The notes under the pieces were generated by a model. It saw only the letters and a program-made list of their open reading frames with translations. It ran no database searches and was not told where the DNA came from. A DNA stretch of 5,082 bases from Spirochaetota bacterium (GTDB taxonomy: Bacteria; Spirochaetota; JAGLSM01): NCBI GenBank assembly GCA_023135745.1, contig JAGLSM010000171.1:1-5082 (forward strand). Direction: 5' to 3'. Both the position numbers and the translations under genes were made by a program. Below, piece after piece: positions 1-4,543 of this stretch (positions are counted from its first letter, which is position 1; each line of letters opens with the position of its first letter).

Positions 1-90
1 TGTGCTAATAATTTACACCTTAGGTTGGAGGTGGATCGGGATTTGCGAGATTAAAAGATTATCATTATTTTTTTGCTTTATAGTTATTTG

Positions 91-118
91 TGAGGATAGG
101 ATACAGATTTGGTGATTT
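91..118 (+). repeat. Degenerate partial left-arm repeat
   Basis: The core ATAGGATACAGATTTGG resembles ATAGGAACACAGATTTGG of the intact left arm at 3482-3499, with a short gap. It sits directly before a second left arm, so two left arms are in tandem, as also happens at 2873-2979. The copy is truncated and its outer limits are uncertain. Confidence 0.4.
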
Positions 119-124
119 TTTGGG

Positions 125-179
125 TTGAGAATAGGATAGCAACGCAGATGACACGGATGCAGCGGATTTTCGCTGATTA
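125..179 (+). repeat. Left arm of gene-less repeat element
   Basis: This stretch has the series of GAT triplets typical of the left arms, at 147, 156, 165 and 175, so about 9-10 nt apart. It opens with GAATAGGA like the intact copies, but has about 5 extra nucleotides between ATAGGA and the first GAT. Its inverted partner is at 261-314. Seen directly by comparison with the arms at 3482-3525 and 4981-5025. Confidence 0.65.
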
Positions 180-260
180 ATTTTATTTAAAGAGAATGAT
201 TGGCAAAACTCTCAAAACACAAAGACTTTTCTTTGCATTAGCTTCATACTAAATACATAA

Positions 261-314
261 AAAAAATCCGTGAAAATCAGTATTTATCCGCAAGATCTGT
301 GTTCCTATCTCGCC
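261..314 (-). repeat. Right arm of gene-less repeat element
   Basis: Begins AAAAAATCCGTGAAAATCAG, nearly the same as the start of the right arms at 3424 and 4394, and continues in the same 10-nt register to CTGTGTTCCTATCT. Read on the minus strand it gives ATAGGAACACAGAT, the left-arm core. Together with 125-179 it forms an inverted-repeat pair around about 80 nt of non-coding sequence, a miniature element without cargo. Confidence 0.7.
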
Positions 315-440
315 AAATATCTATCATTTCACCGATTAAACCTCCGACCCCATCCACTTTCCCATCAGATTAGCTCCATAGCGGCTAATTATCTCAAATT
401 CCACCAAAAACACCCACTAAATTAACCACTATGATGTGCT

Positions 441-487
441 ATTTTGGGAAAAAACACCAAAAAAACAAAAAAAATCCCATTTTTTTT
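441..487 (+). promoter_or_regulatory. A-tract/T-tract segment upstream of promoter, possible weak terminator
   Basis: TGGGA at 445-449 can pair with TCCCA at 475-479 across an A-rich loop, followed by eight T residues. In addition A8 (467-474) can pair with T8 (480-487). It could be a weak terminator for something upstream. It could equally be a curved-DNA or UP-like segment, because it ends 11 nt before the -35 box at 498. The sequence does not decide between these. Confidence 0.3.
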
Positions 488-497
488 CAACTTTCTA

Positions 498-526
498 TTG
501 AAATCACTCGAAACACATGATATACT
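498..526 (+). promoter_or_regulatory. Sigma70-type promoter of first lipoprotein gene
   Basis: TTGAAA at 498-503, a 17-nt spacer, then TATACT at 521-526: close to consensus with ideal spacing. The expected transcript start is about 533, giving a leader of roughly 165 nt before the ATG at 698. The preceding AACTTTC.ATTGAAA block recurs at the promoter of the second lipoprotein gene (1614-1641), which supports real function. Confidence 0.65.
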
Positions 527-571
527 CTCAAACAGTTCGGATCGGAAGATAGCAAAAAATGCCGGTTCATT

Positions 572-617
572 TGACTTTGTCACATTAATTCAGCAGATTT
601 TCGCTGTCAGATATAAT
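572..617 (+). promoter_or_regulatory. Possible second promoter with TGAC-TTT-GTCA palindrome
   Basis: A perfect palindrome TGAC-TTT-GTCA lies at 572-582, and a perfect -10 hexamer TATAAT at 612-617. The only -35 candidate at 17-nt spacing (TTCAGC, 589-594) is poor, so if this is a promoter it may need an activator or act as an alternative start. The palindrome could be a protein-binding site in the leader of the first lipoprotein gene. Suggestive only. Confidence 0.3.
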
Positions 618-697
618 ACATTCAGTCATCTATAGTGGTGGGATATCCATTGGACTTAGTGTGAAAACATTTAAAATATTTAAAGGAGTAAGATTTT

Positions 698-1429
698 ATG
701 AAAAAAATGGTTTATGCCTTAATGGCAATTATGTTAATTGTTGGTTTTGTTGCATGCGATGGTGGTGATGGTGACACAAGCAGTAGTAGTAGTAGTAGTA
801 GTAGTACAGTTGCGAGTAGTAGTAGTAGTAGTGTTGCCCCCATTAGTTGGAATGGTTACGATGCAATCAAGGTTTACACAGAATCTACTATAGCAAACAG
901 TTTTCAAGCAGCTCTATTTCCTGATTTTATTACTGATGGTAATGGCGGAGCGATGTCAAATACTAATACTACATCAGAATCTCAAGAAGGTACAGATAGT
1001 TGGGCAATTACTTATACAGCAGCTCATACTGGGGGTTGGTCAATTTTTGGATGGCAGGTTGCTGATGCTGCAAATAATGTTATTGATGCATCTACCTGGA
1101 CTAACGACTATTTAGTATTCTATATTAAAGCAGACGCAACGATGACTAATATTCTAAAAGCAGGAATTCAATTAGGTAATATTTATCCTGATGTTGATGA
1201 CTGTATAGTAGATACTACTGCATATGGTTTTGATCCTTCAACTGATGCTGGTAGTGGCTCGTGGCATAAAGTATCAATCCCTCTGGCTGATTGTGTCGCA
1301 GCGAATGCCGGCACCCATGGATATACATTGAGTAGTGATATTGGTATGCCGTTCTTCTGTTTTGCAATGGGACCTGATACAGGCGGTAATTATTATATTG
1401 ACGATGTTCGTTGGTCAACAACTCCATAA
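698..1429 (+). CDS. Putative lipoprotein with poly-serine linker and jelly-roll-like domain
   Basis: 243 residues; no named family recognised. Residues 1-19 form a lipoprotein signal peptide (MKK, a hydrophobic core, then FVAC) with the lipidated Cys at position 20, so the protein should be anchored to a membrane facing the periplasm or cell surface. An acidic DGGDGD stretch is followed by a flexible linker of nine and six serines (residues 28-45) around TVA. The rest is rich in beta-strand, Trp, Tyr and Gly. It ends with SGSWHKVSIPL (186-196) and YYIDDVRW (232-239), the kind of closing strands seen in carbohydrate-binding beta-sandwich modules. A sugar- or surface-binding role is therefore possible, but this is inference. 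The start is fixed by AAAGGAG at 682-688, 9 nt before the ATG. It has its own promoter (498-526) and terminator (1461-1498), so it is probably transcribed alone. The second lipoprotein (1766-2566) has the same layout without the serine linker. Confidence 0.88.
   Translation: MKKMVYALMAIMLIVGFVACDGGDGDTSSSSSSSSSTVASSSSSSVAPISWNGYDAIKVYTESTIANSFQAALFPDFITDGNGGAMSNTNTTSESQEGTDSWAITYTAAHTGGWSIFGWQVADAANNVIDASTWTNDYLVFYIKADATMTNILKAGIQLGNIYPDVDDCIVDTTAYGFDPSTDAGSGSWHKVSIPLADCVAANAGTHGYTLSSDIGMPFFCFAMGPDTGGNYYIDDVRWSTTP
779..832 (+). repeat. (AGT)n trinucleotide tracts coding for poly-serine
   Basis: AGC followed by eight AGT codons (782-805), then ACA GTT GCG, then six more AGT codons (815-832). 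Identical codons rather than mixed serine codons indicate expansion by strand slippage. Length changes in whole triplets would alter the linker without breaking the frame. Confidence 0.9.
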
Positions 1430-1460
1430 ATTTATAAAGTCATAAACGTTTATTTATTAT

Positions 1461-1498
1461 AAAGAGGCTGTCTTTAAAATAGGCAGTCTCTTTTTTTT
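1461..1498 (+). terminator. Intrinsic terminator of first lipoprotein gene
   Basis: GAGGCTGTCT (1464-1473) pairs with AGGCAGTCTC (1481-1490) over 10 bp including two G-U pairs, with a 7-nt loop TTAAAAT, followed by eight T residues (1491-1498). It lies 32 nt after the stop codon. Confidence 0.85.
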
Positions 1499-1516
1499 AT
1501 AAATTATTTCTCTATT

Positions 1517-1588
1517 ATGTTGCTTTTAGCATTAATTCTTCATATTCAAATACTACATTCAGTTTATCTGTAGTATTTGGGGCAACAT
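1517..1588. repeat. Nested perfect inverted repeats in intergenic DNA
   Basis: The outer arms are ATGTTGC (1517-1523) and GCAACAT (1582-1588). The inner arms are CAAATACTAC (1547-1556) and GTAGTATTTG (1570-1579), with a 13-nt loop. Both pairs are perfect and nested, with a 23-nt bulge on the left and 2 nt on the right. The intergenic stretch 1430-1765 otherwise holds only the terminator before it and the promoter and leader after it. The function is unknown: possibly a structured RNA, an operator or a mobile-element remnant. Confidence 0.5.
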
Positions 1589-1613
1589 CCTTTTATTTTC
1601 TATAACTTTCCCA

Positions 1614-1641
1614 TTGAAAAAATCAAATTATGTGTTATACT
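1614..1641 (+). promoter_or_regulatory. Sigma70-type promoter of second lipoprotein gene
   Basis: TTGAAA at 1614-1619, a 16-nt spacer, then TATACT at 1636-1641. The same two hexamers and the upstream AACTTTC are found at the first lipoprotein promoter. The predicted start near 1648 gives a leader of about 118 nt. Another TATAAT at 1682-1687 has no good -35 partner. A weak hairpin TATCTT/AAGATA (1689-1709) lies in the leader. Confidence 0.6.
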
Positions 1642-1765
1642 GGTAATGGTTTTGTATTTACCTTACTTTGTCTGTTTTTTTTATAATTTATCTTGATTTT
1701 TTTAAGATAGACTGTAAAATATGCAAACAGAGTAGGGTTAAAAAGATTTTAAGAAGGAGATTTAT

Positions 1766-2566
1766 ATGAAAAGATTATTTTTTGCGTTTTTAACGATATT
1801 ACTGGTATTATCGTTTACCGCCTGCGGTGGAGATGAAGAGGTTGTTAAATCTTTTGGTATTTATACTGAGACTTCGTATGGTGGACAATTAAATTATGGT
1901 TCGGTTAATTTATATGAAGGTGGCGATCCGTTTGGTGCTATAAAGTTGAGCTATATTGGTACTATTGCCGGCCCAAGTTCTCAGGTTAATGTTGATGCCG
2001 GCGGGGATGGAACTGAGTCACTCAGAATTCAGGTTACAGGTGTTTCGGATCAAACCGGTGGTGTAATGATGAAGGTAGGATGTAGTCAAGCTGATGCAGG
2101 GTATACTGACTGGAAATATATTAGCGACTTTCTTGAAGAAATGTTTCCAAGACCACAAGCTGACTTAACACCATATATAACTGTTGACAGTAAGATTAAA
2201 TTTGTTATTAAGGTTCTATCAGGAGACCTTAATGATGTCAAATTTAAAGTAGGATGGGGAATCACCTACACTAATTATACTTACAACGATAATGGAGCTC
2301 CTTGGAAAGGTTATTTGCATGATTTTATTGAGTTAAATCCGATGGATTATATTGCAAGCGGACCTCTTGATGGGTGGTACGCTATTGAGGTTCCTTTTAA
2401 TGGAACAGTACTTATTGATACAATAACATGGACACTTGGGGGAAAACCTCAGCCCGATCCAAGACCTCTGGATCCTACAAAATTTGCGGAAATTGGTTTT
2501 CTAAAGGTGTTTGCAGATGCTACAGATTTTGATATTCTGGTAGATAATCTGCGTATTGAGGAATAA
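1766..2566 (+). CDS. Putative lipoprotein with jelly-roll-like domain
   Basis: 266 residues; no named family recognised. The signal peptide (MKR, a hydrophobic core, then LSFTAC) places the lipidated Cys at residue 20, exactly as in the first lipoprotein, so it should also be membrane-anchored outside the cytoplasm. The mature part is rich in Gly, Tyr, Trp and alternating beta-strand patterns. DGWYAIEVPF (202-211) and the closing FDILVDNLRIEE (255-266) match in position and pattern the SWHKVSIPL and YYIDDVRW strands of the other protein. I infer that both are beta-sandwich binding proteins of the same general design, although overall sequence similarity is low. A proline-rich insert (PQPDPRPLDP) lies at 228-237. 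The start is set by a strong AAGGAG (1754-1759), 6 nt before the ATG. It has its own promoter (1614-1641) and a perfect hairpin terminator (2572-2612), so it is a single-gene unit. Confidence 0.88.
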   Translation: MKRLFFAFLTILLVLSFTACGGDEEVVKSFGIYTETSYGGQLNYGSVNLYEGGDPFGAIKLSYIGTIAGPSSQVNVDAGGDGTESLRIQVTGVSDQTGGVMMKVGCSQADAGYTDWKYISDFLEEMFPRPQADLTPYITVDSKIKFVIKVLSGDLNDVKFKVGWGITYTNYTYNDNGAPWKGYLHDFIELNPMDYIASGPLDGWYAIEVPFNGTVLIDTITWTLGGKPQPDPRPLDPTKFAEIGFLKVFADATDFDILVDNLRIEE

Positions 2567-2571
2567 CCTTC

Positions 2572-2612
2572 TTCCATAAAAAAAGCGCCCTTTGGGCGCT
2601 TTTTTTATGGAA
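2572..2612 (+). terminator. Perfect 19-bp bidirectional terminator hairpin
   Basis: TTCCATAAAAAAAGCGCCC (2572-2590), loop TTT, then its exact reverse complement (2594-2612). The GC core GCGCCC/GGGCGC with A7 before and T7 after makes an intrinsic terminator in either direction. It begins 6 nt after the stop of the second lipoprotein gene and separates it from the small gene at 2683. Confidence 0.93.
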
Positions 2613-2682
2613 TTTGCTTTATATCAATTAATTTCAAGCTATATTTTAAAATAAATAATCAAAAAATCTCCCGGAAAATGTT

Positions 2683-2841
2683 ATGTCAAAATTTAAACTA
2701 CTTAAAGAATTCATGCAGTACCTCCGAAGTCATAAAAAACTCTGGCTTTTACCAATCCTGATAATTTTTCTACTATTTGGTCTGGTTATACTCCTGTCCC
2801 AATCCCAGGCCCTTGCCCCGTTGATATACTCGGTGTTTTAA
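2683..2841 (+). CDS. DUF5989-type small membrane protein
   Basis: A 52-residue protein, easily missed because of its size. Residues 1-19 are basic and polar (MSKFKLLKEF..YLRSHKK). One strongly hydrophobic membrane segment follows (about 20-38, LWLLPILIIFLLFGLVILL), then SQSQALAPLIYSVF at the C-terminus. The pattern KK.WLLPI...LFG..I.L.Q..ALAP.IY..F is, from memory, the signature of DUF5989, an approximately 50-residue family usually found in carbamoyltransferase/SxtJ-like/SGNH-hydrolase clusters. None of those partners is in this window: the gene stands between a terminator and the cassette array, so it is an orphan or the last piece of an interrupted locus. There is no strong Shine-Dalgarno; GGAAAA at 2673-2678 is the best candidate. 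The role is unknown; the topology suggests an inner-membrane accessory subunit. The family call is fairly sure, the function is not. Confidence 0.8.
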   Translation: MSKFKLLKEFMQYLRSHKKLWLLPILIIFLLFGLVILLSQSQALAPLIYSVF

Positions 2842-2872
2842 ACCGGGAATGTGCTGAAACAAAAAATAGTGA

Positions 2873-2914
2873 TATGAACACGGATCGACAGATGTAATCG
2901 GATGGCTACGGATC
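2873..2914 (+). repeat. Extra left-arm repeat at the start of the cassette array
   Basis: Reads ATGAACACGGATCGACAG and on to CTACGGATC, with GAT at 2883, 2891, 2901 and 2911. It lies where a right arm would be expected in the normal 102-nt repeat, so the first repeat of the array has two left arms in the same direction. That suggests recombination or replacement at the array edge, 31 nt after the stop of the DUF5989-type gene. Confidence 0.6.
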
Positions 2915-2979
2915 TGCATTATTATCTTGTGGAGAATAGGAACGCAGATGGACACGGGTCTTAGCGGATTTGCACTGAT
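2915..2979 (+). repeat. Centre and left arm of the first array repeat
   Basis: From TGCATTATTA through GTGGAGAATAGGAACGCAG the sequence is in exact register with the centre of the 102-nt repeats. The arm continues with GAT-like triplets at 2947, 2957 (mutated to GGT), 2967 and 2977, precisely 10 nt apart. It is followed after 64 nt by the first GxxExxY gene. Confidence 0.7.
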
Positions 2980-3043
2980 AGATATTTAATAATTATTATT
3001 TTAATGGGAACTTTTTGCTGCTACAGCTGGTCTTGTATTTATA

Positions 3044-3436
3044 ATGATTATAAAAAATAAATTACTAAATACCTCGTTAACGGAAAGTATTATTAAATCT
3101 TTTTATTGTGTTTATAATACCTTGGGGTTTGGATTTTTAGAAAAAGTTTATGAGAATTCAATGATAATTGAATTAAATAAAGCAGGATTAGATACCTTAC
3201 AACAAGGTAAAATAATTGTTGAATATGAAAATAAAGTAGTTGGCAACTATTTTGCAGATATAATTGTTAATAGAAAAATTATCTTGGAATTAAAAGCGGC
3301 TGAATCTATTAAAAAAGAGCATGAGATCCAGCTTTTAAATTATCTTAAAGCTACAAAATTTGAAATAGGACTATTATTTAATTTTGGAAAAAAACCTGAA
3401 TTTAAAAGGTTTATTTATAGTAATAAAAATCCGTGA
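3044..3436 (+). CDS. GxxExxY family protein, PD-(D/E)XK-like (copy 1)
   Basis: 130 residues, a usual length for the GxxExxY family, which is often present in many copies per genome and is assigned to a PD-(D/E)XK nuclease-like fold. The name motif is GFLEKVY at residues 30-36 (Gly30, Glu33, Tyr36). Nuclease-type residues are Asp72 in NYFADII, Glu82 and Lys84 in ILELK, and Gln96 in EIQLLNYL. The D-x9-E-x-K spacing fits an active PD-(D/E)XK site. The biological role and substrate are not known; DNA cleavage is inferred from the fold. The start ATG matches that of copy 2 at 4544, and the sequence around it, ATAATGATTAT, is shared, but neither has a clear Shine-Dalgarno. The last codons and the TGA lie inside the right-arm repeat that begins at 3424. 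An ungapped comparison with copy 2 gives 97 of 130 residues identical. Confidence 0.92.
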   Translation: MIIKNKLLNTSLTESIIKSFYCVYNTLGFGFLEKVYENSMIIELNKAGLDTLQQGKIIVEYENKVVGNYFADIIVNRKIILELKAAESIKKEHEIQLLNYLKATKFEIGLLFNFGKKPEFKRFIYSNKNP

Positions 3437-3525
3437 AGATCAGTATTAATCCGCCAAATCTGCGTTGCTATAATGTGGAGTATAGGAACACAGATTTGGC
3501 GGATTTAAGCGGATGGGCACGGATC
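3424..3525. repeat. 102-nt palindromic inter-cassette repeat, copy 1
   Basis: The right arm (3424-3471) carries ATCCGCCAAATCTGCGTTGC. A short centre, AATGTGGAG, is followed by the left arm (3481-3525), carrying ATAGGAACACAGATTTGGCG. The arms are imperfect reverse complements along nearly their full length. GAT triplets in the left arm start at 3493, 3502, 3512 and 3522. The repeat overlaps the last four codons of GxxExxY gene 1. By counting, it matches copy 3 at 86 of 102 positions without gaps. Confidence 0.9.
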
Positions 3526-3576
3526 TTTTTTTAGTATTAAGTAAAAAAAACATAGGACTTTTTATTGAAATACTGT

Positions 3577-3990
3577 ATGATTAATGCCATGATGGATAAG
3601 AATTTTGAATTGATACGAAAATACCTTAATGGATATAAAGAAGTACTTCTATGTATAGTATACGGTTCAGCTGTTAATGGAAATATAAGAGTCGGAAGTG
3701 ATTATGATATTGCGGTAGCAGGGGATAACCCTTTTTCCTATGAAAAACTTTCTCGGATGCAGATTGAATTGTCTGAATTATTGGGCAGGGAAGTTGATTT
3801 GCTGGATTTAAGTTATGCGCAAGGATTTATTTTGAAGCAGGTAATATCTAAGGGGTTTATCCTGATAAAAAGAAGTACTTCACTTTACGCGTCAATAATA
3901 AAAAAGATGTGGTATTTTGAGGCGGATATGGCTTTTAATTATCGAATGATTTTGAAAACCAGGGTTAAGAGGTTTATAAATGGATTATGA
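3577..3990 (+). CDS. mntA: MntA-family nucleotidyltransferase antitoxin
   Basis: A minimal nucleotidyltransferase, about 137 residues from ATG 3577. Numbered from this ATG, it has the classic GS-x10-D-x-D signature: Gly30-Ser31 (VYGSAVNG) and Asp42/Asp44 (GSDYDIAV). A third carboxylate is Asp74 in REVDLLDL. These bind the metal and NTP. In known MntA/HepT (type VII) systems, MntA neutralises the HEPN toxin by adding AMP to its tyrosine, and that is the likely role here because a HepT-like gene follows with an 11-nt overlap. The start is uncertain. A TTG at 3565 has AGGA (3554-3557) 7 nt upstream, and ATGs at 3577, 3589 and 3592 are all possible. I chose 3577 because the GGACTTTTT containing that AGGA recurs in front of other cassettes where it is not a ribosome site. 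The C-terminal part (WYFEADMAFNYRMILKTRV) is typical for the family. Confidence 0.9.
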   Translation: MINAMMDKNFELIRKYLNGYKEVLLCIVYGSAVNGNIRVGSDYDIAVAGDNPFSYEKLSRMQIELSELLGREVDLLDLSYAQGFILKQVISKGFILIKRSTSLYASIIKKMWYFEADMAFNYRMILKTRVKRFINGL

Positions 3991-4396
3991 TGTTATCCTT
4001 TCAAAACTTGAGTCTTTAGGCAGATGTATTTCAAGGATCGAAGAAAAGCGTCCTGATAGTTCATCGTTGCTTCTACAGGACTATGATTTGCAGGATATAA
4101 TCAGTCTTAATCTTGAAAGGGCAGTACAGACTTCTGTTGATATTGCTTCGTATTTAATTGCTGATATGAATAGTAAGGCACCGACAACAATGGGTGAAAG
4201 TTTTATGGTGATGGCTGAATCAGGTATCATCAGCCTGGAACTTGGTAATAAACTGAGTAAAGCTGTGGGGTTTAGAAATATATCTGTTCATGCCTACAGA
4301 AAAATTGATTGGGATATTTTATATACCATTATAAAAAAGAATCTAAATGATTTCAGGGATTTTGCTGAAGCTGTTATGACTTATATTGAAAAATAA
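3980..4396 (+). CDS. hepT: HepT-like HEPN toxin
   Basis: 138 residues, helical throughout, with the HEPN RNase motif RNISVHAY: Arg99, His104 and Tyr106, that is R-x4-H-x-Y. In characterised HepT toxins Arg and His form the RNase site that cleaves RNA, and the Tyr is the residue AMPylated by the partner MntA. All are intact, so the toxin should be active unless modified. It overlaps the mntA stop by 11 nt and has its own AAGAGG (3967-3972) 7 nt before the ATG, indicating translational coupling. The order is antitoxin first, toxin second. The TAA stop is formed by the first bases of the right-arm repeat at 4394, so the pair fills its cassette exactly. DUF86/HepT assignment is confident; activity in this host is inference. 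Confidence 0.92.
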   Translation: MDYDVILSKLESLGRCISRIEEKRPDSSSLLLQDYDLQDIISLNLERAVQTSVDIASYLIADMNSKAPTTMGESFMVMAESGIISLELGNKLSKAVGFRNISVHAYRKIDWDILYTIIKKNLNDFRDFAEAVMTYIEK

Positions 4397-4495
4397 AAAT
4401 CTGTGAAAATCTGTTCCAATTCATAAAATCCGCGTTGCTATTATCTGGAGTATAGGAACACGGATTGAACAGATTTTAGCGGATGATCACGGATT
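4394..4495. repeat. 102-nt palindromic inter-cassette repeat, copy 2
   Basis: Same length and internal register as copy 1: GAT triplets begin at 4463, 4472, 4482 and 4492, exactly 970 nt after those of copy 1. The best conserved parts are GCGTTGCTA, the centre ending in GGAG, TATAGGAACAC and the outer GGAT. By counting, 80 of 102 positions match copy 1. It supplies the TAA of hepT. Confidence 0.88.
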
Positions 4496-4543
4496 GAATT
4501 AATTTATGGAACTTTTTATTAATAAAGTGATCTAATATATATA

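Larger units (their letters stand above)
1..443. other. Gene-free region holding a degenerate, gene-less repeat element
   Basis: I find no coding frame with a ribosome binding site or recognisable protein here. The main content is a set of degenerate copies of the repeat arms seen in the right half of the window: a partial left arm near 91-118, a fuller left arm at 125-179 and an inverted right arm at 261-314. The DNA between the last two (180-260) is non-coding and contains a small hairpin, CAAAG/CTTTG, at 220-235. A weak 6-bp inverted repeat, ATTAGC/GCTAAT, lies at 369-389 without a T-run. Confidence 0.6.

Noticed and set aside
28..352. Outer inverted similarity GTGGATCGGG against GTGGATGGGG around the left gene-less element
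   Set aside because: About ten bases only, with no consistent alignment on either side.
591..607. CAGCAGATTTTCGCTG, similar to part of the left arm at 160-176
   Set aside because: Only one sub-unit long with no flanking arm structure; could be a remnant but is too short to support.
444..635. Open frame of 63 codons starting at TTG
   Set aside because: No ribosome binding site, low-complexity Lys/Phe start from an A/T tract, and it overlaps the promoter at 498-526 and the leader of the first lipoprotein gene.
1215..1427. Minus-strand open frame of 70 codons
   Set aside because: Lies wholly inside the first lipoprotein gene, with no start signals or recognisable protein.
1515..1592. Minus-strand frame ending in EYEELMLKAT, considered as a transposase tail remnant
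   Set aside because: Only 25 codons between stops, in AT-rich DNA, with no recognisable motif. It coincides with the nested inverted repeats, so it is more likely chance.
2773..2955. Minus-strand open frame of 60 codons
   Set aside because: Overlaps the DUF5989-type gene antisense and runs into the repeat arms; its translation resembles no protein I know.
3040..3045. TATAAT overlapping the GxxExxY start codon, also at 4540-4545, as a promoter
   Set aside because: No -35 partner at usual spacing, and transcription would begin inside the gene past its ATG with no later suitable start.
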